Shown here in pieces: positions 1 to 9,442 of a stretch of DNA of 64,000 nucleotides. The DNA is from CAYSPG01 sp964432885 (lineage in GTDB: Bacteria; Bacteroidota; Bacteroidia; AKYH767-A; OLB10): NCBI GenBank assembly GCA_964432885.1, contig CAYSPG010000006.1, positions 133,994-197,993 of the forward strand, in the 5' to 3' direction. Within the stretch, counting starts at the first letter, position 1; each line of letters begins with the position of its first letter. The notes beneath the pieces are model-generated. The model did no database searches. It was not told the DNA's origin and saw only the letters and a program-made list of their open reading frames with translations. The position numbers and the translations under genes were made by a program.

Positions 1-3000
1 GCAGTCCATGCAACAACAGCCGAACAATTCCCTGCATCATTGCTTACCAAAATATTTGCCGGACATCCTATGACAGGTTTGCTTGTGTCTGTAACCGTAA
101 CGTTAAACCAGCATGAGTCAATGTTTCCATATACATCCGTTGCATAATATGTAACAGTAGTTGTTCCAACAGCAAACGTATTTCCACTTGTATGTGTTGA
201 AGTTACTGGCTGAAGAGAGCAATTATCTGTTGCAGATGGTGCTACCCATGTTACAATGGCCGAACAATTTCCCACATCATTACTCTTGCTAATGTTAGCG
301 GGACACGATACAAAAACAGGTTTCTCGTTATCGGTAACAGTTACATTAAACGAGCAGGATTCTGAATTGCCATATACATCAGTTGCAGTATAAGTTACTG
401 TTGTTGTACCTACTGGAAATGTTGCCCCACTGGTATGTGATGATGTAAACGACAATACACTGCAGTTATCTGATGCCGTTGGTGCGGTCCAGGTAGCAAT
501 GGCTGTGCAGTTTCCTGCATCGGTGTTCAAACTAATGTTTGCAGGGCAGTTGTTGATTAACGGTTTGCTTGTATCAGCTACCGTAACCGTAAAGGTACAC
601 GTAACGGAATCGCAGTAATTTACGGCACTTACGGTAACGGTAGTGGTGCCCACAGGAAATGCGCTGCCCGATGGATGCGAGTAATAAATTACGGGCGCGG
701 GCACACCGGTGGCTATTGCAGTCGGATAATTGATAACGGAAGTGCATAAACCTGCATCATTGCTTTGTGTTACGTTGCCAGGGCAGAAACTAATTACCGC
801 TGGTTCGTAAACAGTTGCTGAGGTGGTAACAGGCGTAGCAGCGCAACTTAACACATCGGTAATGGTTAGGGTGTAGGTGCCTGAATGCAGTGCATCGGTA
901 GGGTTGCTTATGGATAAAGGCACGGCTGTAGATGCAAAACCATTGGGGCCGCTCCACTGATAAGTGTGTGCGCCATAGGTGTTATCAGTAGTTATAAAAT
1001 CTAAACTCTGCGGTGGCGAGCATATAATGCTGTTGCTTGTTACTGAAGCCCAGTTAGGATCGTATGTAAACTCATCAGCACCTATGGATGGTGTAATAGC
1101 ATGGCGTGTTTGCCCGTCAATATCGGTAGTAATACCAGCCACATTGGTACCTTCGTTATCTAAATTGCAATTGGTGTTAACGGCCATGTGCAAATCTGAT
1201 GAGGGGTTTACAAATCGCACATCGGTGTTTTTGCTGTTAGCATCGCCACTAAGGGCTTGCCACAATGCAAAAGTTTTATTGTTAGCAAGTGGCCATGCGC
1301 CAACGGTTGCGGGATTGGAGGAGTATATGTTGTTGTAGTTGCTACTATATGTCCAACCACTGCCGGTACCGGTGCCGTTTTCGTTTACCATAGCATAGTT
1401 AAGCGTGCCGCCTGTGCGGTTGTTATGCAAAATATTGTTACGCAGGTTGTAGTTGCCCAATGTAGTTTTCCAAAATGCTGCCGAGCGGGCAGCGCCTCCT
1501 GATGAACCCCTAATTGTAATGGTGTTGAAGTTGGCAACGTAGGTACCTGAGCCTACTCCTAGCAAACCATACAAACGCACAGCATTGGTATTGGCACCGT
1601 TGTTTATGCTAACCATGTTGTTGTTGGCAGTAAATGTTGTGTTACTTAATAACCTGATGCCTGCAATAAACGGTTGCGTAACAGTGCCTGCACTTGAATT
1701 GGTGAGGTTGTATATTTTATTTCCGCTGAGCGAAGCATTGCCGCCTTCCATAGCAATGCCCATTACACCCACATTAGTAACAGCGGTAGACGTGGCATTA
1801 AGCCCGTCAATAGTATTGTTATTTACCTGCCCGTTGCTCCCTACTGCATAGTAGGTTATACCCGTTAAGGGTAATGAATATCCACCGGGTATGCCATTGC
1901 CTTCGCCTAATATGCGTGTGGTAGCGGTACTTAGGTTTCTAATAACGTTGTTGTTTATGATGTGGCTTCCACTGCCTGCACTAAGATAGATACCTGCATT
2001 GGTTGAGTTGGTGCCAGTGTTAGTAAAGTTTACATTGGCAATGGTATCGTTATTACATTGTATTTGCTGCGAACCGCTTAGGCTAGCGAAAAAACAAAAG
2101 TTTTGATTGGGTGTACCAAATACAATATCATTGGGTGTATTCCATTTGCCAATGCGGTTGCCGTTTAAGGTAGTGGCTATGTTGGTAACATTAAATCCAT
2201 GAAAGTTTTGGGCCCCAGCACCCGTAAGTGGGCGGCTGATGCTTTCAATTACATTGCGGCTAAGTGTAAGTGTTCGAGCGGTTGTTGATGTAAAAAAATA
2301 AAATCCTGCAAAGCCCGTATTGCCTGCATCGGTTATATTTCTGATGGTGTTTCCATCTACAGTAAAAGTTCCTGTGCCATTTAAATTATCGTTTAATCTA
2401 AAAAGTTGATGCGTGCCGGTGTGTGCTGTATTTTGAAAACGAACATTGCTAACCATGTTGCTGTCCATTTGTGTATTTATGGTACCTGAACCGTCATTGG
2501 TATATCGTATAAAGATTAAATCAGTTGGTTCGGTAGCTAAAAAGTCAAGGCTATTGGCAACGGTGCTATCACCCAATAAATTGTTATTCATTTGGCAGGA
2601 GGAGTTTGCCAGTATCTCCATAATTTGCACAGTGCCAGTTGCATTTGGCCTGATGTTACGAATGGTATTTCCACTGAATCGGTTAATGCTTGTTCCCCTA
2701 ACTCTTACATTTATTAATGGAGCCCCGTTATAAACGGGAGCGCGGGCACCCTGTGCATAAGGTGCACTGCCTCCTATGTAATTATTCTCTACCATTACGC
2801 TTCCGGGGTCGTTCATTAATATGGTAATTGGATAATACATTCCTGGATTAGTGAACGTGGTATAAATATGGTTACGGCTAAATTCCCAGTTGCCATTGAT
2901 GGCTGTTTGTGCAATTATAGGGCGTGCTATGTTTTCAAATTCGCAATCTAATATTTTAACATCGTTTACTTTGCAGGTGCTTAGGCCACTTTCGTAAACG

Positions 3001-4934
3001 TGATAGCCAAATGTGAAACCGTTTACACCAGTATATTGCTTAAACTTACAATACTGTATAGTAGTAAAATCACTGCCGGTAACTCCTGTCATGGTGGATG
3101 ATGTTACGCATGAGTTTAGTGCTTCAAGAGAGCATCCAATTATTGTGTTGTGCATGGCATCGTTATTAATGGTAATGGCTAAGGGTGTGCATGATGCTGT
3201 GCAGTTATTATAAATTCGCAGGCCGCGTGTGCCAGGGGTGTTGTTTTTTGTTCCGTTAATGGTAACGTAGCTACAGTTATCCATATTAATAATGGCATTA
3301 ATATAATTGGGGCCATCCATATATCCGCCAATGGCATGTGTGCCGCTAAAATCTTCGCGAATGCGAAACTCGGCTTGTGTGGTAACGGTACCCTGATAGT
3401 AAATTCTAACCGGTAGTTCTTCTATGGAACCTAAATAATCGTTTTGCAATTCAAAAATAGAATTGCCTGCCACGCCCAAATCATTTAAATCGAGCAATGC
3501 TGCTTTCATAGAAACATACGGTGTGGATGCATTAATATAGGCTGCGCCCGATGGTGGGGTGTAATTTGCCGCAGGCCCTATGCAATACTTACCGGCTGCC
3601 ATAGGTATTCCGGGCAGTGATGCTATACCCAAAAACAATCCATCGCCACTGCTTAAATCAGCCATATGTGCCGCATTAAAATTTCGGGTTGAATTTATAA
3701 TATCTAAACTAACCTTGCCCCCCAACCCGTTAAAAGAACCTGCTGAGTTGTTTAATGATGCTGCCACACGGCAACTAGATGTTAGCGTTGGTGCGCTTGA
3801 TATTACTCTAAAACTTACATTGGTAGATGCGGTTAAATTATTTGCGCCTATTACTTTTAAGTTATAATACCTGTTTAGCATGGTGCCATTACAGGTGGCT
3901 GCATCAACAGTACCTATAGGTTGGGCTTCAAAACTTTCTGCCTCAAGTATGGTGCTTAATGTGCCCCCTGTATTTATTGTTAAATCCTGACCTGTTGTGT
4001 TGCCTAAAGGAAAAAGGTAACCGGTAGTACTTGATATGGTTCTTCTTACACGGCCAATTACAAAGGAAGATGCCAGTGAGTTTACCACCTGAACAGTTAT
4101 GTGCATGTAATTTCCGTTTGTGTTTACTTTACCTCCTGAGGTATATAAACTTTGAACTGTGAGGTTTCCGTTTTGCAATACAGTGTTACTTGTATTCATA
4201 AGCTGCAAATTGGCAATACTGGTTACTGATGATGGAATAAAACATCCGGCAGTAGTAGCTGCAGCAAAGGTGAGCGTAGCACTTGTGGCCAAAGTAAAAT
4301 TATTAACGGTGCCTGTAATAGGATTACTAAGTGTAATTCCCCCTGAACCGAAAAATATGCCTGACTGCATATATAGTGTACCATTAATGGTGGCACCAAA
4401 TGCCGACAGTGTATTTCCTCCGCTAAGGTTTACAGTTACATTACCTACAGCAACAAAAAAGCCCGATGTCTGCGGCCCTGCAGCATTAAACTCAATGGTG
4501 CTGGTATTACTAACGTTTACATTAAATATGTTATTCTTAATAGAGCCGGATGTTCCCCAAAAACCATTTGCATTAGCTGTTTTAAAAAACGAACCCGCAT
4601 TTAAATTTACAACGGTGCTGCCTACTCCATCAATTTGCTGAGCACCTGTAAAAACAATTGTACCATTAATGGTAAAAATTTTTGAGGCGCTCATTACCAC
4701 ACCCGCATTCATGGTAATTGTATGTGCAGCCTGTATTGTAATACTGCCAGTGCCAGTGGGTGCTGCACCGGCAGGTCCCCAGCCGCTGTTGTAAACCTGC
4801 CAAATGGTGTTATCGGTAAAGTTTCCCGAATTAATGGTTTGGTAATCGCCATTTACCTGGGCTGCTGTTTGTAAGCTGCATAATGCACTTAGCAAAATGG
4901 TAATGAATAGTGTTAGTGTTAGTAGTTTTTTCAT
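1..4934 (-). CDS. Giant secreted beta-helix/HYR-repeat protein, C-terminus cut by window edge
   Basis: The reading frame opens at ATG 4932-4934 with a clear signal peptide (MKKLLTLTLFITILLSALC...) and stays in phase to base 3, more than 1,640 residues, without reaching a stop. Residues about 25-1285 read as Asn/Gly/Ser/Thr-rich repetitive strands typical of a right-handed parallel beta-helix. Residues about 1290-1370 form an Ig-like module (YQWSGPNGFAS...GTYTLTITD), and from about 1380 there are four HYR modules (CPANI...NDAGNC...VTW, SGATFPVGTTTVTYTATD), the last cut by the edge. This layout is known from cell-surface adhesins of Bacteroidota that normally end in a T9SS sorting domain; that end would lie outside the window. 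An 8-2-8 palindrome lies 67 bp upstream of the start and matches boxes in front of the two-component genes. Adhesion is inferred, not shown. Confidence 0.85.
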   Translation of the reverse strand, partial: MKKLLTLTLFITILLSALCSLQTAAQVNGDYQTINSGNFTDNTIWQVYNSGWGPAGAAPTGTGSITIQAAHTITMNAGVVMSASKIFTINGTIVFTGAQQIDGVGSTVVNLNAGSFFKTANANGFWGTSGSIKNNIFNVNVSNTSTIEFNAAGPQTSGFFVAVGNVTVNLSGGNTLSAFGATINGTLYMQSGIFFGSGGITLSNPITGTVNNFTLATSATLTFAAATTAGCFIPSSVTSIANLQLMNTSNTVLQNGNLTVQSLYTSGGKVNTNGNYMHITVQVVNSLASSFVIGRVRRTISSTTGYLFPLGNTTGQDLTINTGGTLSTILEAESFEAQPIGTVDAATCNGTMLNRYYNLKVIGANNLTASTNVSFRVISSAPTLTSSCRVAASLNNSAGSFNGLGGKVSLDIINSTRNFNAAHMADLSSGDGLFLGIASLPGIPMAAGKYCIGPAANYTPPSGAAYINASTPYVSMKAALLDLNDLGVAGNSIFELQNDYLGSIEELPVRIYYQGTVTTQAEFRIREDFSGTHAIGGYMDGPNYINAIINMDNCSYVTINGTKNNTPGTRGLRIYNNCTASCTPLAITINNDAMHNTIIGCSLEALNSCVTSSTMTGVTGSDFTTIQYCKFKQYTGVNGFTFGYHVYESGLSTCKVNDVKILDCEFENIARPIIAQTAINGNWEFSRNHIYTTFTNPGMYYPITILMNDPGSVMVENNYIGGSAPYAQGARAPVYNGAPLINVRVRGTSINRFSGNTIRNIRPNATGTVQIMEILANSSCQMNNNLLGDSTVANSLDFLATEPTDLIFIRYTNDGSGTINTQMDSNMVSNVRFQNTAHTGTHQLFRLNDNLNGTGTFTVDGNTIRNITDAGNTGFAGFYFFTSTTARTLTLSRNVIESISRPLTGAGAQNFHGFNVTNIATTLNGNRIGKWNTPNDIVFGTPNQNFCFFASLSGSQQIQCNNDTIANVNFTNTGTNSTNAGIYLSAGSGSHIINNNVIRNLSTATTRILGEGNGIPGGYSLPLTGITYYAVGSNGQVNNNTIDGLNATSTAVTNVGVMGIAMEGGNASLSGNKIYNLTNSSAGTVTQPFIAGIRLLSNTTFTANNNMVSINNGANTNAVRLYGLLGVGSGTYVANFNTITIRGSSGGAARSAAFWKTTLGNYNLRNNILHNNRTGGTLNYAMVNENGTGTGSGWTYSSNYNNIYSSNPATVGAWPLANNKTFALWQALSGDANSKNTDVRFVNPSSDLHMAVNTNCNLDNEGTNVAGITTDIDGQTRHAITPSIGADEFTYDPNWASVTSNSIICSPPQSLDFITTDNTYGAHTYQWSGPNGFASTAVPLSISNPTDALHSGTYTLTITDVLSCAATPVTTSATVYEPAVISFCPGNVTQSNDAGLCTSVINYPTAIATGVPAPVIYYSHPSGSAFPVGTTTVTVSAVNYCDSVTCTFTVTVADTSKPLINNCPANISLNTDAGNCTAIATWTAPTASDNCSVLSFTSSHTSGATFPVGTTTVTYTATDVYGNSESCSFNVTVTDNEKPVFVSCPANISKSNDVGNCSAIVTWVAPSATDNCSLQPVTSTHTSGNTFAVGTTTVTYYATDVYGNIDSCWFNVTVTDTSKPVIGCPANILVSNDAGNCSAVVAWT

Positions 4935-5000
4935 TGTGATGTGATTTTAGAAGTCAATTATAATTCAGGACAAAGGTTGACTTTAGCTATAAAAGCATCA

Positions 5001-5018
5001 ATACCGCAAATGCAGTAT
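5001..5018 (-). promoter_or_regulatory. Palindromic operator upstream of the beta-helix/HYR gene
   Basis: ATACCGCAAATGCAGTAT is an 8-2-8 inverted repeat with one mismatch. It lies 67 bp before the ATG of the giant surface protein. On the minus strand it is followed, after exactly 22 nt, by AACCTTTG, one mismatch from the Bacteroidota -7 box TAnnTTTG. Read on the minus strand it differs at only one base from the box at 11898-11915. The position just upstream of the promoter suits an activator; the NarL-type regulator at 11916-12557 is the obvious candidate. Confidence 0.6.
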
Positions 5019-5041
5019 TTTAAATAAATGATAAACGGGAT

Positions 5042-6769
5042 TTACTTGGCTTTTATAACTTTAAATTGCATGGTTTGGCTTTCTGTTGTTATGGTAACAA
5101 CATAGCTTCCTGCAGTTAAATTATGGCCAAAGCGAAATGGAAATGAAAAGGCGTTGTGCTCTGCTACAATTTGGCCACGGCTGTTTGCAACTACTAAGGA
5201 AAGAATGGTTTTGCAATCACCGGCTACATCAAGGGTAAAGAATTCTGACGATGGGTTGGGATAGAATTTTATTACCGGACTTGTGCTTCCAAAGTCAACG
5301 GCAACTGTGCGCGAGTATATATAATCGCCATTAAAGTCAACTTGTTTTATGCGGTAGTAGCAGGTGCCTTTGTGCTGCACGCTGTAATCGGTAAAGCGGT
5401 ATTGATTTTGCTGGTTGGTGGTGCCGCTGCCCTTTACTTCGCCAATTTTTATATAGTTGTTTGTGTTTGCATCATGGCTCATGCTGCGTTCTACTTCAAA
5501 GTGGCTGCAGTTTTGTTCTGATGCGGTTGTCCAGGTTAGCAGTGCATCGCTGTTTTTACGTTCGGCATTAAAGCTGAGCCATACTACGGGCAATGGATTG
5601 TCGGATACGTTAAATTGTTTTGGTTCGTAAAGTGACCATACACCTTTAATGTCTTTTGTGCGGATAAATAAAAAATGTGCGCCTAATGGTAATAAGGGTG
5701 TGGAAATGGTGTTGGCAAATGTTACGGTATCGCTTAGCGGGCCAACAGGAAGTGGGGTAGCAAGACCAACTCCCGGGTCGGTATCAATAAAGTATTCGGC
5801 AGCAACAATGCTGGTGCGTATGTGAAATTCGCGGGGTTCGTAAAGGCTCCATTTACCCTGCTCGTCTTTGGTGCGTAAAAAAAGGAGGTGGTTGCCACTT
5901 GGCAGTATGGGGGTAATAATGGTGTTTAGATAAGTGGCAGGCTCTACCAGCGCGGCTGCGGGTAATGGTGTGGCCAGGCCCACTCCCGGGTCGGTATCAA
6001 AAAAATATTCGGCTGCGGTTATTCGGCTGCGTATGTGAAATTCGCGGGGTTCGTATAGGCTCCATTTGCCTGCATTGTCTTTGGTGCGAATAAATAATAC
6101 GTGGTTGCCTCCGGATAATCCGGTTGTATTTATTGTACTTGTATAGGAGGCGGGTTCTGTTAACGAGGCAATGGGCAGTGGGGTGGCAAGGCCTATGCCG
6201 GGGTCGGTGTCAAAAAAGTATTCGGCTTGTGTTATGTTGCTTCGTATGTGAAATTCGCGGGGTTCGTAAAGGCTCCATTTGCCTTGGTTGTCGCGGGTTC
6301 GTATAAACAATATATGGGTTCCTCCTTGCAGGCCAGTAGTGGGCAGGGTGGCGGTGTGTGTGGCGGGTTCTGTTAACAAAGCAATGGGCAGTGCGGTGGC
6401 AAGGCCTATGCCGGGGTCGGTGTCATAAAAATATTCGGCTTGGGTAATGTTGCTGCGGATGTGAAACTGCTGCGGTTCGTAAAGGCTCCATTTGCCGTTG
6501 GCTAATTTTGCGCGTATAAATAGTACGTGGGTTCCTCCGGGCAAACCGGTTGTGTTTATGGTTGTATTTAGTGTAATGGTATCGGCCGGTACGGGTACTA
6601 TAAGTGGTGTGCCGTTGCCTACACCGGGGTCGGTGTCAAAAAAATATTCGAGGTGGGTTATGAATTGGGCATTGGTATTAAAGCTATAAAAACATAGCAG
6701 TGCTAAAACGGCAAGGTGTATTTTTCGCGCCAAGCAACGTTTTGTTTTTATCCCGCCAGGGGTTTTCAT
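5042..6769 (-). CDS. Secreted protein with five FDTDPG repeats and T9SS sorting domain
   Basis: 575 residues. An N-terminal signal peptide (hydrophobic LAVLALLCFYSF, cleavage near NAQ) is followed by five near-identical units of about 74 residues, each containing EYFxDTDPGxG, a central TxxTTGLxGGxHxLFIR strand and GKWSLYEPxxFHIR. Then comes a fibronectin-III-like segment (LLTWTTASEQNCSHFEVERS...YYRIKQVDFNGDYIYS) and a type A T9SS sorting domain starting near VIKFYPNPSSEFF and ending in VIKAK. Such proteins are exported by T9SS and attached to the surface or released. The repeat itself is not a domain I can name. It lies 32 bp downstream of the short beta-helix gene, so the two are probably co-transcribed. 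Function unknown. Confidence 0.9.
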   Translation of the reverse strand: MKTPGGIKTKRCLARKIHLAVLALLCFYSFNTNAQFITHLEYFFDTDPGVGNGTPLIVPVPADTITLNTTINTTGLPGGTHVLFIRAKLANGKWSLYEPQQFHIRSNITQAEYFYDTDPGIGLATALPIALLTEPATHTATLPTTGLQGGTHILFIRTRDNQGKWSLYEPREFHIRSNITQAEYFFDTDPGIGLATPLPIASLTEPASYTSTINTTGLSGGNHVLFIRTKDNAGKWSLYEPREFHIRSRITAAEYFFDTDPGVGLATPLPAAALVEPATYLNTIITPILPSGNHLLFLRTKDEQGKWSLYEPREFHIRTSIVAAEYFIDTDPGVGLATPLPVGPLSDTVTFANTISTPLLPLGAHFLFIRTKDIKGVWSLYEPKQFNVSDNPLPVVWLSFNAERKNSDALLTWTTASEQNCSHFEVERSMSHDANTNNYIKIGEVKGSGTTNQQNQYRFTDYSVQHKGTCYYRIKQVDFNGDYIYSRTVAVDFGSTSPVIKFYPNPSSEFFTLDVAGDCKTILSLVVANSRGQIVAEHNAFSFPFRFGHNLTAGSYVVTITTESQTMQFKVIKAK

Positions 6770-6801
6770 TTTATTGGTTTGTTATATAACTATAACATTA
6801 G

Positions 6802-7860
6802 TTAGCGAACGCGCTTTGAGGTAACGGATATATCTAACGTGCCTCCGGGAAGTATGGTGGTGGCCGATGTTATTTGAAACGAAAATATTTCGGCCATTGC
6901 CGGTTCGCCTGTCATGTTAAACTTAAAGCCAAAGCCGCCAAATACGCCACGGTCGGTACCATCGGTGCCATTGAGCAAACCGGGCGAGCCGGCTGCAAGG
7001 CGGTAATCATGTGTGTAGTCAAACGTAGCACCTGCAAGTGGAAATGTGGTAAATAACGGGTTTATGTTTACTAAGTTATTTACACCCGGTGCCGAAAATG
7101 TATTTATGGCACACGAAAAGCTTATGTTGTTATTCATCACATTATTAGAAGGTCCACCCGCTGCGCCCTGGGGCGATTGGCGGTAAAATATGTTGTTGTT
7201 TATGGTGGCATTGTTAAGGTTAAAAAAGGCATTAACTGTTCCAAGAAAAAGATTGTTTTCTATAAAGAAGGTGAGAAATGTTGTGAGTCCGTTAGTTACT
7301 ATTTCTCTGCTGAAAACGTTATTTCTTATAAAAACATTGCTTGCAGAAGCTCCTAAAAAGTTAATATTAGGACCCAATGCAGATAGCGAAGCCGGCATAA
7401 ATACGCAACCTTCTATAGTTACGCTTGCCTGTGAGCCTGAAAACTGTATGCCTATGGTGGGCGGGCTGTTTGAAAATTCCATGAACTTGCAGCGTTTAAT
7501 ACCTATGGTATTGTTTGAGCCGCTTAGTGTGGCGCCCTGCATGGTAAGGCCAATAAGCTGGACATTTTGTGAGTTTGTAACAATGGTAATGGAATTGAAT
7601 ATGGATGGCAGCGGTGCCTGTTTTGCAGGGTTGTGTCCTGCGCCTATTAGCGTAATTGATTTGGATATGTTAACAGCCCCGTAACTTAATGACGAGCCGT
7701 GTACATAAATAGTATCGCCAGGAATGGCAGCAGCGTGTGCAGCTAAAAAGGTGGTAAACTGCCCGGGGCTGTAGGGCATGTTGCACAGGGTGTGGATGGT
7801 GGCCTGAGTACTGCCTACGCTAAGCAATGCAACAAGCAGGGCGAAAACAGATTTTTTCAT
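6802..7860 (-). CDS. Short secreted parallel beta-helix protein
   Basis: 352 residues from ATG 7858-7860, chosen because it begins the signal peptide MKKSVFALLVALLSVGSTQA; an in-frame start 30 bp earlier only adds a non-signal extension. The body is rich in N, I, F and V in repeating strands (NVFIRNNVFS, FFIENNLFLG, ATINNNIFYR), the ladder of a right-handed beta-helix of the pectin-lyase-like type. No catalytic residues are evident and there is no T9SS sorting tail; the protein ends in SVTSKRVR. It precedes the FDTDPG-repeat protein in a likely two-gene operon. A structural or carbohydrate-binding role is possible. Confidence 0.8.
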   Translation of the reverse strand: MKKSVFALLVALLSVGSTQATIHTLCNMPYSPGQFTTFLAAHAAAIPGDTIYVHGSSLSYGAVNISKSITLIGAGHNPAKQAPLPSIFNSITIVTNSQNVQLIGLTMQGATLSGSNNTIGIKRCKFMEFSNSPPTIGIQFSGSQASVTIEGCVFMPASLSALGPNINFLGASASNVFIRNNVFSREIVTNGLTTFLTFFIENNLFLGTVNAFFNLNNATINNNIFYRQSPQGAAGGPSNNVMNNNISFSCAINTFSAPGVNNLVNINPLFTTFPLAGATFDYTHDYRLAAGSPGLLNGTDGTDRGVFGGFGFKFNMTGEPAMAEIFSFQITSATTILPGGTLDISVTSKRVR

Positions 7861-7993
7861 TAGGGATGTAGTATTTAATAACAATATCAATAAACACTAA
7901 GGCCCAAATATAGGCAAAAGTTAGGCTTTAGCCCCTGTTTTTTAAGCCGACACCCCGTATTTGTGGGCGAAGGTTTTAAACATCCCTGATTAA

Positions 7994-8953
7994 TTACAAC
8001 TTTTCTACCATATAATTTCCCGCCACAGCGGCATTATTGGTTACGTTTAAATATTTAATTACGGATGTCCACCCAAGTTCGGCAGCGCTAAGGGTTACTA
8101 CTTGTCCCGGTGCCACAGGGTGTGTATTGGCTACTAAAGAAACATCTTGGGCATCAACAAAACCAAAGTTAAGAACGTCTTCGCCCAGGTTTTTCATGCG
8201 TATTTGCAATTCGCCTTTTGATACGTTATCAAAAACGTTTTGAGTAGCTCCGGGGTTTATTTCGGCAGTTATTTTGCGCTCGGCCTCGCGAAATGCTGCA
8301 TCCAATATGGTTTGGTCAAAGTAGGATGCACATTTTGTTTCATCACCCAAATACTGCATGGCTATGGTAAGCAGGTTTTTGGTAAGCTGTGTGGCAAGTG
8401 CCGGGCGTGTGGTGGCAATATCACTGCGCTCGCTGGCAACTTTTGCTTTGGCGGTGAGTTGTGCATTGCGGTTGGTTACAAAAGTTCCGCGCTTTTCAAT
8501 AAACTCATCAACAAAATCAACGGTAAAATCGCCTGCATGACTCTCAAGCACATCCTTAAAACGTTTTGTTATAACATCAAATGACGACAGGTCGGCATCG
8601 TTATATTCTGTAATTCCAAGAGGATAAAACTCCTCGTACAAAGACTTGTTGTTACGATAGGTAAATGCAATAAGATTTTCGTTTTCACTGATGTTTTTTT
8701 CAAGCGCTTTGCGGGCTTCATTCATGGCCACGGTTTTGCCTTCCTGCACAGCCTTGTTAAGGCTCTCGCTGGCAACATCACCAAAAAAATTATTGTACGC
8801 AGTTGTAATGGCAGTTAAAATGGCGGTAAAAATTCCGCCCGGGTTGTTGACAATAAGCCGTTGAATGTGGTCTTCGGTAAAAGACTTTAATCGGTCGTTG
8901 GTAATTTTTAGACTCAAAAACAGAATCCTGAAGTATCTGATAAGTTCTATCAT
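7994..8953 (-). CDS. Conserved-looking hypothetical protein, mostly helical
   Basis: 319 residues, no signal peptide and no convincing membrane segment. Residues 1-240 look alpha-helical and charged (long runs such as NEARKALEKNISENENL and AFREAERKITAEI). The last 40 residues (VVTLSAAELGWTSVIKYLNVTNNAAVAGNYMVEKL) look beta-stranded. I do not recognise the family. It is transcribed divergently from the histidine kinase, and the 42-bp tandem repeat lies between their starts. The next gene downstream starts 134 bp away, so it is probably monocistronic. Confidence 0.7.
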   Translation of the reverse strand: MIELIRYFRILFLSLKITNDRLKSFTEDHIQRLIVNNPGGIFTAILTAITTAYNNFFGDVASESLNKAVQEGKTVAMNEARKALEKNISENENLIAFTYRNNKSLYEEFYPLGITEYNDADLSSFDVITKRFKDVLESHAGDFTVDFVDEFIEKRGTFVTNRNAQLTAKAKVASERSDIATTRPALATQLTKNLLTIAMQYLGDETKCASYFDQTILDAAFREAERKITAEINPGATQNVFDNVSKGELQIRMKNLGEDVLNFGFVDAQDVSLVANTHPVAPGQVVTLSAAELGWTSVIKYLNVTNNAAVAGNYMVEKL

Positions 8954-9048
8954 AACGTTGTTTGTTTAAATTGTTTAATTTTTATGTTAATTGATGTTTG
9001 TAATTTGGTAATACTGTTAAGGAATACTGCCTTTTGGTGAAGGAGAAG

Positions 9049-9236
9049 CTATTCCTGATTAGGAGTACCGCCTTCCGATGTAAGCAGACCCTATTCCTGA
9101 TTAGGAATACCGCCTTCCGATGTAAGCAGACCTTATTCCTGATTAGGAATACCGCCTTCCGATGTAAGCAGACCCTATTCCTGATTAGGAGTACCGCCTT
9201 CCGATGTAAGCAGACCCTATTCCTGATTAGGAATAA
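9049..9236. repeat. 42-bp tandem repeat, four full copies plus a partial one
   Basis: Units start at 9049, 9091, 9133 and 9175, with a partial fifth copy at 9217. They differ by only one or two bases. Each unit contains the inverted repeat TATTCC-TGATTA-GGAATA followed by CGCCTTCCGATGTAAGC; a decayed copy precedes the array at about 9019-9048. Because 42 is a multiple of three, a frame stays open through it, but the content is a bare 14-residue repeat without coding character. The array fills the divergent intergenic region 8954-9442 between the hypothetical gene and the kinase. Confidence 0.9.
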
Positions 9237-9374
9237 CTTTTTCCGTTGCCGGGATACCCTTTTACACTAAGCGGCACTGCTATTCTTTCTCCCGAAAGGG
9301 GTATTATTTAAAGAACGTTACTATTACAATTTAAAATATGGCTACAAAGTTGAATGGACATTTTGCTTTTTACA

Positions 9375-9392
9375 ATACTACATATGCGGTAT
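9375..9392 (+). promoter_or_regulatory. Palindromic operator upstream of the histidine kinase
   Basis: ATACTACATATGCGGTAT, an 8-2-8 inverted repeat with two mismatches, ends 50 bp before the kinase ATG at 9443. It shares the half-site pattern ATACYRCA / TGCRGTAT with the boxes at 5001-5018 and 11898-11915. This would be autoregulation if the cognate response regulator binds it. No TAnnTTTG box sits at the 22-nt spacing seen in the other two. Confidence 0.5.
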
Positions 9393-9442
9393 TTATACAT
9401 AGATGCATATACCTTGAAAATATAATTGCTAAAATTGTAGTG

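Noticed and set aside
4159..4641. Plus-strand open frame of 160 codons
   Set aside because: Lies antisense within the giant beta-helix gene, whose signal peptide, beta-helix and HYR modules are in one continuous frame.
9049..9236. Possible CRISPR array
   Set aside because: Units are contiguous with no unique spacers and no cas genes are nearby.
9034..9270. Open frame of a 14-residue repeat
   Set aside because: The frame is open only because the 42-bp repeat is a multiple of three; no signal, start context or coding character.
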